Origin: Bacilli bacterium
Lineage (GTDB): Bacteria; Bacillota_I; Bacilli_A; RFN20; CAG-826
Reading direction: 5' to 3'
NCBI GenBank assembly: GCA_024695405.1
Contig: JAILIF010000040.1
Span: 1 to 35,394 of the forward strand
Length of the DNA stretch: 35,394 bases
Part shown: piece by piece, positions 1 through 7,870 of the stretch
Layout of the letters: each line of letters starts with the position of its first letter
Numbering within the stretch: position 1 is the first letter of the stretch
Program-made: the position numbers and the translations under genes
The notes under the pieces: generated by a model
Told to the model about the DNA's origin: nothing
What the model saw: only the letters and a program-made list of their open reading frames with translations
The model's database searches: none

Positions 1-358
<358 letters not shown>

Positions 359-368
359 TTTCTTAAGA

Positions 369-387
369 TTTTTACTAAGAGTAAAAA
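369..387 (+). other. Hairpin just after 23S (probable rRNA processing stem)
   Basis: A perfect 8-bp inverted repeat, TTTTTACT-aag-AGTAAAAA, begins about ten bases after the 23S 3' end. It is AT-only apart from one C-G pair and has no T-run after it, so a processing or stabilising stem is more likely than a terminator. Confidence 0.4.
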
Positions 388-443
388 ACAAAAATAAAAT
401 TTAGCGCAAATAAGTGTTAACAATGAAAGAACAATGTGGTAAT

Positions 444-472
444 ATTCAGTTTTGAGAGAACAATATCTCTCT
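444..472 (+). other. Conserved rRNA spacer element with hairpin upstream of 5S
   Basis: The motif ATTCAGTTTTGAGAG is a familiar rRNA-operon spacer element in Bacilli. Here it runs into a hairpin, GAGAGA-acaata-TCTCTC (454-471), 12 nt before the 5S start. It probably takes part in rRNA processing. The family assignment is from memory of rRNA spacers; the inverted repeat is seen directly. Confidence 0.5.
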
Positions 473-483
473 AGATTAAAAAA

Positions 484-591
<108 letters not shown>

Positions 592-622
592 TTTTTTATT
601 TTATGTCCGAAAATGTCGTAAT

Positions 623-651
623 TTGACAAGATCAATTTTTTAATGTAATAT
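623..651 (+). promoter_or_regulatory. Sigma-A promoter of fakA
   Basis: Consensus -35 TTGACA (623-628), a 17-nt spacer and -10 TAATAT (646-651). The predicted start near 658 coincides with the first base of a small hairpin, GACAC-atatta-GTGTC (658-673), so the mRNA would begin with a 5'-terminal stem. Confidence 0.8.
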
Positions 652-681
652 AGGGGCGACACATATTAGTGTCTTGATTTT

Positions 682-706
682 GAAAGGTAATAGCAGCAAT
701 GCTATT
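682..706 (+). promoter_or_regulatory. Distant SD plus GCAA-tetraloop hairpin in the fakA leader
   Basis: The only good Shine-Dalgarno match, GAAAGG (682-687), lies 30 nt before the ATG at 718, too far for normal use. Between them is a perfect 7-bp hairpin with a GNRA loop, AATAGCA-gcaa-TGCTATT (689-706). If the hairpin forms, the effective SD-to-ATG distance is about 12 nt, so the hairpin may be needed for initiation. Confidence 0.45.
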
Positions 707-717
707 GGTATATACAT

Positions 718-2388
718 ATGAAAACTATTAACGGCCAAGTGCTGAAGAAAGTATTTATTAGTGGGAGCAATAATTTATATAATTTTTATCCTGAAATAGA
801 TGCTTTAAATGTTTTCCCGGTGCCTGATGGTGATACTGGAATGAATATGAATCTTACTCTTTCAAGTGGTTGTAAAGAGATTAAAAATAGTGATGAAAAA
901 TCAGCTTTTGCAATAGCAAAATTATTCTCTCGTGGATTACTTATGGGAGCTAGAGGAAATAGTGGTGTTATTACTAGCCAAATTTTCCGTGGTTTCGCAG
1001 AAGGAATGCAAAATAAAAAAGAAATTACAGTAGAAGATTTATCTGCTGCATTTGAAAATGGCGTTCAAGTTGCATATAAAGCAGTTGTCAAACCAGTAGA
1101 AGGTACTATTCTTACTGTTATCAGAGAGTCTAGTGCATTATTAGCTGAACAAGTTAGATCTTCAATGTCCTTTGAAAGAGCATTTGATATTCTTATTAAA
1201 GAAGCTAAAGCTTCTTTACAAAGAACACCAAATCTTTTACCAGTTCTTAAAAAAGCTGGAGTTATCGACTCTGGCGGTGCTGGATTGATTAAGATTTTAG
1301 AAGGTATGAAATGTGCTTTACTTGGCAAAGATGTAGAAAGAACTTTGAATTCTGCTTTCGGCCAAGAAACTACAATGATTGCTGCAGGCGCTGCTTTAGA
1401 GGAAGAAGAATATGGCTATTGCACTGAATTTATTATGGAATTAGGCCCAGATTCAGTTAAAAAACCATTTGATGAAGCACAATTTACAAAAGATTTAAGT
1501 GATTTAGGTAATTCTTTAGTAGTTGTTAGAGATGAAGAAATTGTTAAAGTTCACGTTCATACTATGACACCTGGCGAAGCATTAAATTACGCTCAACAAT
1601 TTGGTGAGTTCTTAAAACTAAAAATTGAAAACATGACAGAACAACATCACGCACTTGTTTCAGGCGGAGAAATTACTGTCACGGAGGATTTAGTTAAAGA
1701 ACCAGAAACTACTCTAGAAAGAACTAAAAATGCAGTAATTGCTGTATCTTCAGGTGCTGGAATTGATTCGTTATTTAAAGAATTAGGGGTTAAGGTCATT
1801 GTTAAAGGTGGCCAAACAATGAATCCTAGTAGTGAAGATTTTTTAAATGCTATTAAAAAAGCGAATGCTGAGAATATTTATATTCTCCCAAACAATTCAA
1901 ATATTGTAATGGCAGCTAACCAAGCAAAAGAATTAGTTAAAGATATTGCTAATGTATATGTTGTTCCAACTAAGACTATTCCCCAAGGAATTTCAGCAAT
2001 TACTATGATGGATTTCGAAGGTAATGGAGAAGACAATTTTGAAAGTATGTCTTCTGCAATTGGGAATGTAAAATCAGGAGAAATTACATTCGCTGTTAGA
2101 AATACAAACTTAGATGGTGTAGATGTTAAGAAAGACGATTATATTGGAATTTACGATAAGAATTTAGTTACTGATCAAGCAAGTAAAATTGATGCTACAA
2201 TTAACCTACTCGACAAGATGATTGATGAGGATGAAAATTCAGTTATAACAATTATTGTTGGAGAAGATGTCAGTAAAGAAGAAAAGCAACAAGTTATAGA
2301 TTATATCAATGATAAATATCCTGATTTTGATCTTGATATTAGGGATGGAAAGCAACCTGTATATTCATTCTTAATTGGAGTTGAATAG
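718..2388 (+). CDS. fakA: Fatty acid kinase subunit FakA (YloV/DAK family)
   Basis: ATP-binding subunit of the fatty acid kinase system, which phosphorylates fatty acids held by a FakB (DegV-type) protein to acyl-phosphate for phospholipid synthesis. At 556 aa it is close to Bacillus YloV. The N-terminal DAK2/DhaL nucleotide domain has the Mg-binding motif DALNVFPVPDGDTG (about residues 28-41) and the GARGNSGV loop (about 77-84). A linker and the C-terminal YloV domain follow, with a conserved VHVHTMTPG stretch near residue 280. The start at 718 matches the family N-terminus, although its SD is far upstream behind a hairpin. It has its own strong promoter and a strong terminator, so it is a single-gene unit between the rrn operon and rnc. 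No fakB is visible in the window. Confidence 0.93.
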   Translation: MKTINGQVLKKVFISGSNNLYNFYPEIDALNVFPVPDGDTGMNMNLTLSSGCKEIKNSDEKSAFAIAKLFSRGLLMGARGNSGVITSQIFRGFAEGMQNKKEITVEDLSAAFENGVQVAYKAVVKPVEGTILTVIRESSALLAEQVRSSMSFERAFDILIKEAKASLQRTPNLLPVLKKAGVIDSGGAGLIKILEGMKCALLGKDVERTLNSAFGQETTMIAAGAALEEEEYGYCTEFIMELGPDSVKKPFDEAQFTKDLSDLGNSLVVVRDEEIVKVHVHTMTPGEALNYAQQFGEFLKLKIENMTEQHHALVSGGEITVTEDLVKEPETTLERTKNAVIAVSSGAGIDSLFKELGVKVIVKGGQTMNPSSEDFLNAIKKANAENIYILPNNSNIVMAANQAKELVKDIANVYVVPTKTIPQGISAITMMDFEGNGEDNFESMSSAIGNVKSGEITFAVRNTNLDGVDVKKDDYIGIYDKNLVTDQASKIDATINLLDKMIDEDENSVITIIVGEDVSKEEKQQVIDYINDKYPDFDLDIRDGKQPVYSFLIGVE

Positions 2389-2391
2389 AAC

Positions 2392-2419
2392 AAGCCGAGA
2401 AATCGGCTTTTTCTTTTTT
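2392..2419 (+). terminator. Intrinsic terminator after fakA
   Basis: AAGCCGA-gaaa-TCGGCTT, a perfect 7-bp stem with a GAAA tetraloop, followed by TTTCTTTTTT, three bases after the fakA stop. Confidence 0.9.
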
Positions 2420-2471
2420 ATTAAATTAATTTAATATTCGTGTAAAATAGATAGCATGGAGGAAATGATAC

Positions 2472-3158
2472 ATGATTAATGTTGATGAATTAAAACAAGT
2501 ATTAAGCGTAGATATCAATGATGCATCATATTATGAGCTAGCACTCACTCATCCTTCTTGTAATGGAGATGCTAAAACTAAGCATAACGATTACCAGAGA
2601 TTAGAATTTATGGGCGATGCAGTTCTTGGATTTGTATGTGGAGATCTCGTTTATAAGAATCATCCTGATATGGGTGAAGGTCTTCTTTCGAAATTGAGAA
2701 GTTATTTAGTTAGAAAAGAGAGTCTTTCTAATTATGCTAGAAAAATGCATTTAGAAAAGTTTATAAAAGTAGGACATTCTATTTCTAAAAATTCAATTGT
2801 TGCTTCAAATAATATTTTGGAAGATGTATTTGAGGCTTTAGTTGGTGCCATTTATTTAGATAAAGGGTTTGAAGTTGTTTACAATTATCTAAAAAATATT
2901 TTGTTACATTACATTCTTAATACTGATATTGATGTTCTAACCGATTATAAATCGAAGCTTCAAGAATTAATGCAATCCGAGCAAAGAGACGCAGTAACTT
3001 ATGAAACCGTTGATGAGACAGGACCAGCACACGATAAAACTTTTACTGTTAATGTTTTGTTAGATGGAATTGTTTTAGGTAGCGGCGTTGGGAAAAGTAA
3101 AAAAGAAGCCGAACAAAAAGCGGCTAAATCAGCTTTAGAAAAAGGAATTAAAAATTAA
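2472..3158 (+). CDS. rnc: Ribonuclease III
   Basis: Double-strand-specific endoribonuclease that matures rRNA precursors and cuts structured mRNAs. 228 aa, normal length. The N-terminal endonuclease domain (about 1-150) has the signature RLEFMGDAVLG (43-53) with catalytic acidic residues E45 and D49, and a second acidic cluster in NNILEDVFEALVGAIYLDKG. The C-terminal dsRNA-binding domain (about 155-226) ends in the typical GVGKSKKEAEQKAAKSAL helix. GGAGG at 2458-2462 is 9 nt before the ATG. It starts the rnc-ftsY-ylxM-ffh operon; its stop overlaps the ftsY ATG by one base (TAATG). In Bacillus smc lies between rnc and ftsY; here nothing does. Confidence 0.96.
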   Translation: MINVDELKQVLSVDINDASYYELALTHPSCNGDAKTKHNDYQRLEFMGDAVLGFVCGDLVYKNHPDMGEGLLSKLRSYLVRKESLSNYARKMHLEKFIKVGHSISKNSIVASNNILEDVFEALVGAIYLDKGFEVVYNYLKNILLHYILNTDIDVLTDYKSKLQELMQSEQRDAVTYETVDETGPAHDKTFTVNVLLDGIVLGSGVGKSKKEAEQKAAKSALEKGIKN

Positions 3159-4120
3159 TGGGATTAATATCATTTTTAAAATCAAAATTTGCTAAGAAAA
3201 AAGACGAAAAATATAATCAAGGTTTAGAAAAATCTAGATCTGCTTTTTCAAAAAAATTAAATGAGTTAGGAAAGAAATATAAAAAGGTAAACGAAGATTA
3301 TTTTTCTGACTTAGAAGAAATTCTTATTGAAGCAGATGTTGGAGTTAATGTTACTTTACAAACTGTCGATGAATTGCTTGAAAAAGCAAAGAAAAATAAA
3401 ATTTCAGAAGTTGATGAACTCAATGAAATGTTAATTGATATTTTATTTGCTAATTATACAGAGAATGCAGAATTACCAACCGAAATTATTTTCGATGAAA
3501 ATTATCCTACAGTAGTTTTGATTGTTGGAGTAAATGGCGTTGGAAAAACTACATCAATCGCCAAACTTGCTAATAGATATAAAAATCAAGGTAAGAAAGT
3601 CTTGCTTGTTGCAGGTGATACATTTAGAGCAGGGGCAACTGAGCAGTTGGCTTTATGGGGTCAAAGATTATCGATGGATGTTATTGTTGGAAAAGAAAAT
3701 TCCGATCCCAGCAGTGTTGTTTATGACGGTGTAGCAAAAGCAGTTAAAGAAAAATACGATTTAGTTTTAGTAGATACTGCTGGTCGTTTACAGAATAAAA
3801 ATAACTTAATGGCTGAACTTGAAAAAATCAAAAGAGTTATTGGAAAATTGGTTCCAAATGGTCCACAAGATACTTTCCTGATTTTAGATGCAACTACTGG
3901 TCAAAATGGAGTTGTTCAAGCTAAAGCATTTAATGAAGTTACTAAGATTACTGGCGTTGTTATTACAAAAATGGATGGCACTAGTAAAGGTGGCATAATC
4001 TTAGCTATTAAAAATGAATTAAATATTCCGGTTAGATTTATTGGCTTAGGCGAAAAGATGGATGACTTAGAAGTCTTTGATTTAGAGAAATATCTTTATG
4101 GCCTATGTGTAGGTGAGTAG
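3158..4120 (+). CDS. ftsY: Signal recognition particle receptor FtsY
   Basis: SRP-receptor GTPase that docks Ffh-ribosome complexes at the membrane. 320 aa: a short Lys-rich N-terminus replaces the long acidic A-domain of E. coli FtsY. The N helical domain (about 20-100) and GTPase G domain follow, with P-loop GVNGVGKTT (124-132), DTFRAGATEQL (154-164), DTAGRL (206-211) and TKMDGTSKGG (270-279), and the C-terminal FIGLGEKMDDLEVFD. The start codon overlaps the rnc stop (TAATG), pointing to translational coupling. Its partner Ffh is two genes downstream in the same operon. Confidence 0.96.
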   Translation: MGLISFLKSKFAKKKDEKYNQGLEKSRSAFSKKLNELGKKYKKVNEDYFSDLEEILIEADVGVNVTLQTVDELLEKAKKNKISEVDELNEMLIDILFANYTENAELPTEIIFDENYPTVVLIVGVNGVGKTTSIAKLANRYKNQGKKVLLVAGDTFRAGATEQLALWGQRLSMDVIVGKENSDPSSVVYDGVAKAVKEKYDLVLVDTAGRLQNKNNLMAELEKIKRVIGKLVPNGPQDTFLILDATTGQNGVVQAKAFNEVTKITGVVITKMDGTSKGGIILAIKNELNIPVRFIGLGEKMDDLEVFDLEKYLYGLCVGE

Positions 4121-4121
4121 A

Positions 4122-4436
4122 ATGGAAAAATTGGAAAAGACAATTAAGTACAACGACTTGCTTAGAATATATGGCTCGCTTTTAAGTGAAACACAAAGAG
4201 AAATTGCAAAATCTTATTTCGAATTTGATTTATCAATTTCTGAAATTGCAGAAGAAAAAAATATCTCTAGAGCAGCAGTGGAAGACGCTATCAAAAAATC
4301 TATTTTAAAATTAGATCAACTTGAAGCAGTGCTGCATATTTTAGAGAATAACAAGAGCATTGAAGAAATCATCAAAGACTTAGATGATGAAACAAAAAAT
4401 AAAATAGAAAAGGTATTAGATAGTTATGGCATTTGA
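4122..4436 (+). CDS. ylxM: YlxM/p13-like helix-turn-helix protein
   Basis: Small DNA-binding-like protein always found beside ffh in Firmicutes; in streptococci it associates with the SRP. 104 aa from the chosen ATG. A sigma-70 region-4-like HTH is visible in the N-terminal half (ISEIAEEKNISRAAVEDAIKKS), followed by a long charged C-terminal helix region. The ORF track starts at a GTG (4113) inside the SD; AGGTGAG at 4111-4117 serves the ATG at 4122 better. It starts 1 nt after the ftsY stop and its 3' end overlaps ffh by 11 nt, so the three genes are probably translated together. Confidence 0.87.
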   Translation: MEKLEKTIKYNDLLRIYGSLLSETQREIAKSYFEFDLSISEIAEEKNISRAAVEDAIKKSILKLDQLEAVLHILENNKSIEEIIKDLDDETKNKIEKVLDSYGI

Positions 4437-5811
4437 ATCGTTAACAGATAAATTATCACTTATATTTAAAAAGCTTCGTGGAAAGGCTAAAATCACTGAA
4501 TCTAACATTGAAGAGATGCTAAAAGAAATTAGAATCGCTTTATTAGAAGCAGATGTTAATTTCAAAGTAGTTAAATCTTTCTTAGAAAATGTTAAACAAA
4601 AAGCAATTGGGCAAGATGTCTTAGGAAAAATTGATCCTAGCCAACTTATTGTTAAGATTGTTCACGATGAAATTATCGACCTTTTAGGCGGAAATGATTG
4701 TGAACTTAATATCAAGAGAAAACCTTCAATAATCATGTTTGTTGGTCTTCAAGGTACAGGTAAAACTACAACCGCTGCAAAACTTGCTTATCATTTAAAA
4801 AATAAATTAAAGAAGAAAGTTCTTTTAGTTGCAGGTGACGTTTACCGTCCAGCTGCAATTGACCAATTGGGTCAACTTGCTAAATCAATTGGTGTTGAAA
4901 TGTTTACAATGGGAACTAATGTTTCACCAGTAGAAATTTCTTTAAAAGCGCAACAAAAAGCAATTGATGAAAACTACGATGTTATGATTATCGATACTGC
5001 CGGTCGTTTAAGTATTGATGAACAGTTAATGGAAGAGTTAACTCTTATAAAAAAAGCAGTAAATCCTGATGAAGTATTATTCTTAGTAGACGCTGCTTCT
5101 GGTCAAGATACATATAACACTGCAAATATATTCAACGAAAAAGTAGGCTTAACTGGCTACATCATGTCTAAGTTTGATGGTGATGCTCGTGGTGGTTCCG
5201 CTTTATCTATTAGATATTTAACTCACTTACCAATTAAATTTGTTGGTGTTGGTGAAAAAGTAGCTGATTTAGATGTTTTCCATCCAGATAGAATGGCGGA
5301 TAGAATTCTTGGAATGGGTGATGTTGTTACTTTAGTTGAAAAAGCTCAAGAACAAATCGATGAAAAAGAAGCTAAGAAAACAATGAATAAAATGATGAAT
5401 GGTACATTCAATTTGGATGATATGCTTCATCAAATGAAACAAGTAACTAAACTTGGCTCTCTCGGCGGTTTGCTTAGATTAATTCCTGGTATGCCAAAAA
5501 TTACTCCAGAACAACAGGAATATGCCGAAAAAGAAATGAGAAGTTTTGAGATAGTTATTAACTCAATGACTAAGGAAGAAAGACAGCATCCAGAAATATT
5601 AAAATTCTCAAGAAAACAAAGAATTTGTTTAGGTAGCGGAAGAACAATGCAAGACATTAATAAAGTTTTGAAAAAATATGAACAATCAAAACAAATGATG
5701 GAACAAATGGCAAAAATGAAAAAGAATGGTGGAGGATTCCCTGGAGGCGGTTTTCCAGGTGGAGGATTCCCTGGAGCTGGCGGATTCCCTGGTGGATTCC
5801 CAGGAAGATAG
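4426..5811 (+). CDS. ffh: Signal recognition particle protein Ffh (SRP54)
   Basis: GTPase of the SRP; binds 4.5S/scRNA and signal sequences and hands nascent chains to FtsY. 461 aa. N domain 1-95; G domain with P-loop GLQGTGKTT (107-115), DVYRPAAIDQL, DTAGRL and SKFDGDARGG; methionine-rich M domain (about 300-430) with the RNA-binding stretch SRKQRICLGSGRTMQD. The last ~27 residues are a tandem GGFPG repeat. The start overlaps the ylxM 3' end by 11 nt; an AAAAGG stretch lies about 13 nt upstream. The gene ends at a bidirectional terminator shared with convergent trmD. Confidence 0.96.
   Translation: MAFESLTDKLSLIFKKLRGKAKITESNIEEMLKEIRIALLEADVNFKVVKSFLENVKQKAIGQDVLGKIDPSQLIVKIVHDEIIDLLGGNDCELNIKRKPSIIMFVGLQGTGKTTTAAKLAYHLKNKLKKKVLLVAGDVYRPAAIDQLGQLAKSIGVEMFTMGTNVSPVEISLKAQQKAIDENYDVMIIDTAGRLSIDEQLMEELTLIKKAVNPDEVLFLVDAASGQDTYNTANIFNEKVGLTGYIMSKFDGDARGGSALSIRYLTHLPIKFVGVGEKVADLDVFHPDRMADRILGMGDVVTLVEKAQEQIDEKEAKKTMNKMMNGTFNLDDMLHQMKQVTKLGSLGGLLRLIPGMPKITPEQQEYAEKEMRSFEIVINSMTKEERQHPEILKFSRKQRICLGSGRTMQDINKVLKKYEQSKQMMEQMAKMKKNGGGFPGGGFPGGGFPGAGGFPGGFPGR
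5728..5806 (+). repeat. Tandem GGFPG-coding repeat at the ffh 3' end
   Basis: Five imperfect repeats of a 'gga-ggN-ttc-cct/cca' unit code for GGGFPGGGFPGGGFPGAGGFPGG. Codon choice differs between repeats (ttt/ttc, cct/cca), so the repeat is old enough to have drifted or is kept at the protein level. Confidence 0.85.
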
Positions 5812-5813
5812 AA

Positions 5814-5837
5814 AAAATCGACTTTTGAGTCGATTTT
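5814..5837. terminator. Bidirectional terminator between ffh and trmD
   Basis: AAAATCGACT-tttg-AGTCGATTTT, a perfect 10-bp stem whose AT-rich arms give a T-run on both strands. It starts 2 nt after the ffh stop and its right end overlaps the trmD stop codon. Confidence 0.88.
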
Positions 5838-6609
5838 ATTTTATAAATTTTTTACCTTTTTCGATTGCTTTAGTTTCCCAATCGCCAATTGTGTTATCGT
5901 CAATTTCTTTGATGAGTTTTTTGTCTTGCTTTGATAACTCAAGCTTTTCAAATAAATCAGGACGTTTTTCTCTTGTAATCCTTAAAGATTCTTTCCTACG
6001 CCATTTTTTAATTGCTTCATGATTTCCGGAATATAAAATGTCTGGAATTTTGTCTCCATTATAATCATATGGTTCAGTGAATTGAGGATATTCTAGACAA
6101 CCATCTTCAAACGATTCTTCTTCTGTGCTCTCATTAGCAATAGCACCGTCTAGTAATCTAACTATTGAATCAACAACTACCATTGCACCAACTTCGCCAC
6201 CAGTAAGAATATAATCACCAATAGATATTGATTCATCAATATATTCTTTTACTCTTTCGTCTATACCTTCATAATGACCACATAATAATACTAAGTTTTC
6301 GATTTCGTCTTTTAATTTATGAGCCATTTTTTGATTATAAGTTTCTCCTCTAGGAGAAAGCATATAAACTTTTGAATTTGGTGGAGTGTTATCTTTAATT
6401 GCATCAATTATTGGCTGACACTTCATGATAAGACCTGCGCCTCCGCCAACAGGAGCGCTATCAACGCGTCCATATTTATCAGTGGTGTAGTCTCTAATAT
6501 TACCCAATTTTATCTCGACTACTCCTGAAGCGATTGCTCTTTTAATAATGGAATTTTCTAATATTCCAGTAAACATTTCTGGGAATAATGTAAGGATTGT
6601 TATTCTCAT
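5836..6609 (-). CDS. trmD: tRNA (guanine-37-N1)-methyltransferase TrmD
   Basis: SPOUT-class enzyme that makes m1G37 in tRNAs with G36-G37, preventing +1 frameshifts. Within this window tRNA-Pro(CGG) and tRNA-Arg(CCG) carry G36-G37. 257 aa from the chosen start, MRITILTLFPEMF, which matches the family N-terminus. The ORF track adds five residues, but GGGAGG lies 7 nt before the ATG at 6609 and that ATG overlaps the rimM stop (ATGA). The trefoil-knot AdoMet site is seen as LLCGHYEGIDERV and SIGDYILTGGEVGAMVV. Last gene of the inverted rpsP-khpA-rimM-trmD block. Confidence 0.95.
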   Translation of the reverse strand: MRITILTLFPEMFTGILENSIIKRAIASGVVEIKLGNIRDYTTDKYGRVDSAPVGGGAGLIMKCQPIIDAIKDNTPPNSKVYMLSPRGETYNQKMAHKLKDEIENLVLLCGHYEGIDERVKEYIDESISIGDYILTGGEVGAMVVVDSIVRLLDGAIANESTEEESFEDGCLEYPQFTEPYDYNGDKIPDILYSGNHEAIKKWRRKESLRITREKRPDLFEKLELSKQDKKLIKEIDDNTIGDWETKAIEKGKKFIK

Positions 6610-7109
6610 AACATTCCCTCCCATAAGACTACATCAATTTCTTGGTTTTCTAATGAAACATTCTTTATAAATTCTTTAATAAACGGAATGAAGAATTCAT
6701 TTCCTTCGTTTGATTTTACTCTAAGAGTAATTTGTGCAGGGAATTCTTCTACTTTTATTACTTTTCCAATTACTTTTCCATTTGAGATAACATTACATTT
6801 CTCTAAATCTGAAAAGTAATAATAGCCATTTTCTAAGTCGTTAGTTTTATTAATTAATAAACTATAAGATTTATATGAATCAGCTTCTTCTTTGGTTAAT
6901 ATTTCATCAAATTTAACAAAGTCAATTTCTCCAGCATTTCTAAAAGAAGAAACAGTAAGTTCCTTTATAATATTCTCGTTTTTGTCTGCAAGATATACTT
7001 TGTTTCCTTTTACGTATCTTTTACTAGACATATTTGTTTTAGAAAGAACTTTAATAGTTCCATCTAATGAGAATGATGAGATGATGTAACCAAGTAATAA
7101 CTTTTCCAT
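6606..7109 (-). CDS. rimM: Ribosome maturation factor RimM
   Basis: 16S rRNA processing factor that binds S19 and helps assemble the 30S head. 167 aa, normal size. The N-terminal beta-barrel domain begins LLGYIISSFSLDGTIKVLSKT (family: G.I...HG..G.V.v...T). The central SYSLL(I) region and the C-terminal PRC-barrel (YYFSDLEKCNVISNGKVIGKV, FFIPFIKEFI) are both visible. The sequence is diverged: the usual HG of the N-terminus is SLDG. There is no SD; a hairpin with T-run lies 11 nt upstream between khpA and this gene. It overlaps trmD by 4 nt. Confidence 0.88.
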   Translation of the reverse strand: MEKLLLGYIISSFSLDGTIKVLSKTNMSSKRYVKGNKVYLADKNENIIKELTVSSFRNAGEIDFVKFDEILTKEEADSYKSYSLLINKTNDLENGYYYFSDLEKCNVISNGKVIGKVIKVEEFPAQITLRVKSNEGNEFFIPFIKEFIKNVSLENQEIDVVLWEGML

Positions 7110-7120
7110 AATATTTTAAA

Positions 7121-7140
7121 AAAGAGGACTAGTCCTCTTT
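7121..7140 (-). terminator. Perfect 20-bp palindrome / attenuator between khpA and rimM
   Basis: AAAGAGGACTAGTCCTCTTT is a perfect palindrome. On the minus strand it is an 8-bp stem with a CTAG loop followed by T6, i.e. an intrinsic terminator inside the operon. The khpA stop codon (TAG) lies in its centre. It would reduce rimM-trmD relative to rpsP-khpA. It also holds the only SD-like GAGGA upstream of rimM. Confidence 0.7.
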
Positions 7141-7395
7141 AATTTCTTCATCAAATGATTCGAATTTGACGTGAACGTGAATATTTTCGCTTTTTCCTGC
7201 AACGGAGATGATTTCTCTAATTGAGTTAGCAATGATTCCGCGTCTACCGATTAAGCGAGCAGTATCATCTTTTTCTGCAGCGATAAGAATGCTTAAGTCT
7301 TTATCGCTTTCTTCGTTGAGTCTAATAAGGACTGAGTCAGGTTCTTCAATAATTGGATCGATTAATGAATGAATAATTTTCTCGTAGTCCATCAT
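7129..7395 (-). CDS. khpA: KH-domain RNA-binding protein KhpA (YlqC)
   Basis: Small RNA-binding protein that in other Firmicutes pairs with KhpB/Jag and affects cell division and sRNA-mRNA contacts. 88 aa, essentially a single type-II KH fold. The RNA-binding loop is ARLIGRRGIIANSIREII, with GRRG as the GXXG motif. The C-terminus is acidic. Two adjacent Met codons (7395, 7392) are possible starts; an AGGA is present within the rpsP-khpA junction. It starts 6 nt after the rpsP stop. Confidence 0.9.
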   Translation of the reverse strand: MMDYEKIIHSLIDPIIEEPDSVLIRLNEESDKDLSILIAAEKDDTARLIGRRGIIANSIREIISVAGKSENIHVHVKFESFDEEIKED

Positions 7396-7401
7396 TAGGT
7401 C

Positions 7402-7677
7402 CTACTTTCCAGCTTTTTTAGCTTCAACTAATTTAGCATTAAGACCTTTACGATTGAACATTGCTTTAACAGTGTCAGATGGTGTAGCACCAGCTAATAA
7501 CCATTTTAAAGCTAAAGTTTCATCGATAACTGCATTTTCAACGCCCTTTTCTGGGTCGAAATAACCAATTTGTTCAATGTAACGGCCATCACGAGCGAAA
7601 CGTGAATCAGCTGCTACGATACGGAAAAATGGATCTTTATGACGACCGATTCTTGTTAATCTAATTTTAACTGCCAT
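7402..7677 (-). CDS. rpsP: 30S ribosomal protein S16
   Basis: Ribosomal protein S16, needed for assembly of the 16S 5' domain. 91 aa with the family N-terminus MAVKIRLTRIGRHKDPFFRIV and the conserved RDGRYIEQIGYFDP. A strong SD, AAGGAGGA, lies 7 nt before the ATG. First gene of the inverted block, driven by a consensus promoter in the intergenic region it shares with divergent rplS. Confidence 0.97.
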   Translation of the reverse strand: MAVKIRLTRIGRHKDPFFRIVAADSRFARDGRYIEQIGYFDPEKGVENAVIDETLALKWLLAGATPSDTVKAMFNRKGLNAKLVEAKKAGK

Positions 7678-7704
7678 AATAATATCCTCCTTATGTGCTG
7701 AAAT

Positions 7705-7733
7705 ATCATATATTTATTATTAATAGGTGTCAA
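7705..7733 (-). promoter_or_regulatory. Sigma-A promoter of the rpsP-khpA-rimM-trmD operon
   Basis: On the minus strand: -35 TTGACA (7733-7728), 17-nt spacer, -10 TATGAT (7710-7705). Its -35 lies about 40 bp from the -35 of the divergent rplS promoter. Confidence 0.8.
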
Positions 7734-7773
7734 GCATTTTTACTTAACATTCATACAAAACTCAATATTTTTG

Positions 7774-7802
7774 TTGAAATGGTTTAATTAAATAGGTATA
7801 TT
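7774..7802 (+). promoter_or_regulatory. Sigma-A promoter of rplS
   Basis: -35 TTGAAA (7774-7779), 17-nt spacer, -10 TATATT (7797-7802). Predicted start near 7809, at the first stem of the leader RNA. Confidence 0.75.
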
Positions 7803-7808
7803 ATTTAA

Positions 7809-7870
7809 GCATGCTTAAGCATGATACGGGTGCTCCGCTGTCTAATATAGAGAATGAACATCAAGAGACA
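7809..7870 (+). ncRNA. L19 ribosomal protein leader RNA (putative)
   Basis: The leader between the promoter and the rplS SD begins with CATGC-ttaa-GCATG. A second element follows, GGTGCTC (7829-7835), pairing with GAACATC further down with one C-A mismatch, around an inner TCTA-ata-TAGA stem. As I recall it, Bacillus rplS has a leader with the same parts in the same order (CATGC/GCATG stem, a TCCGCTG segment, GAACATCAAGA before the SD), corresponding to the Firmicutes L19 leader. Such leaders bind L19 to limit its own synthesis. Stems are seen; the family match is from memory. Confidence 0.65.

Noticed and set aside
5726-6022. Plus-strand ORF of 98 aa over the ffh end and trmD
   Set aside because: Shadow of the GGFPG repeat and antisense of trmD; it crosses the terminator.
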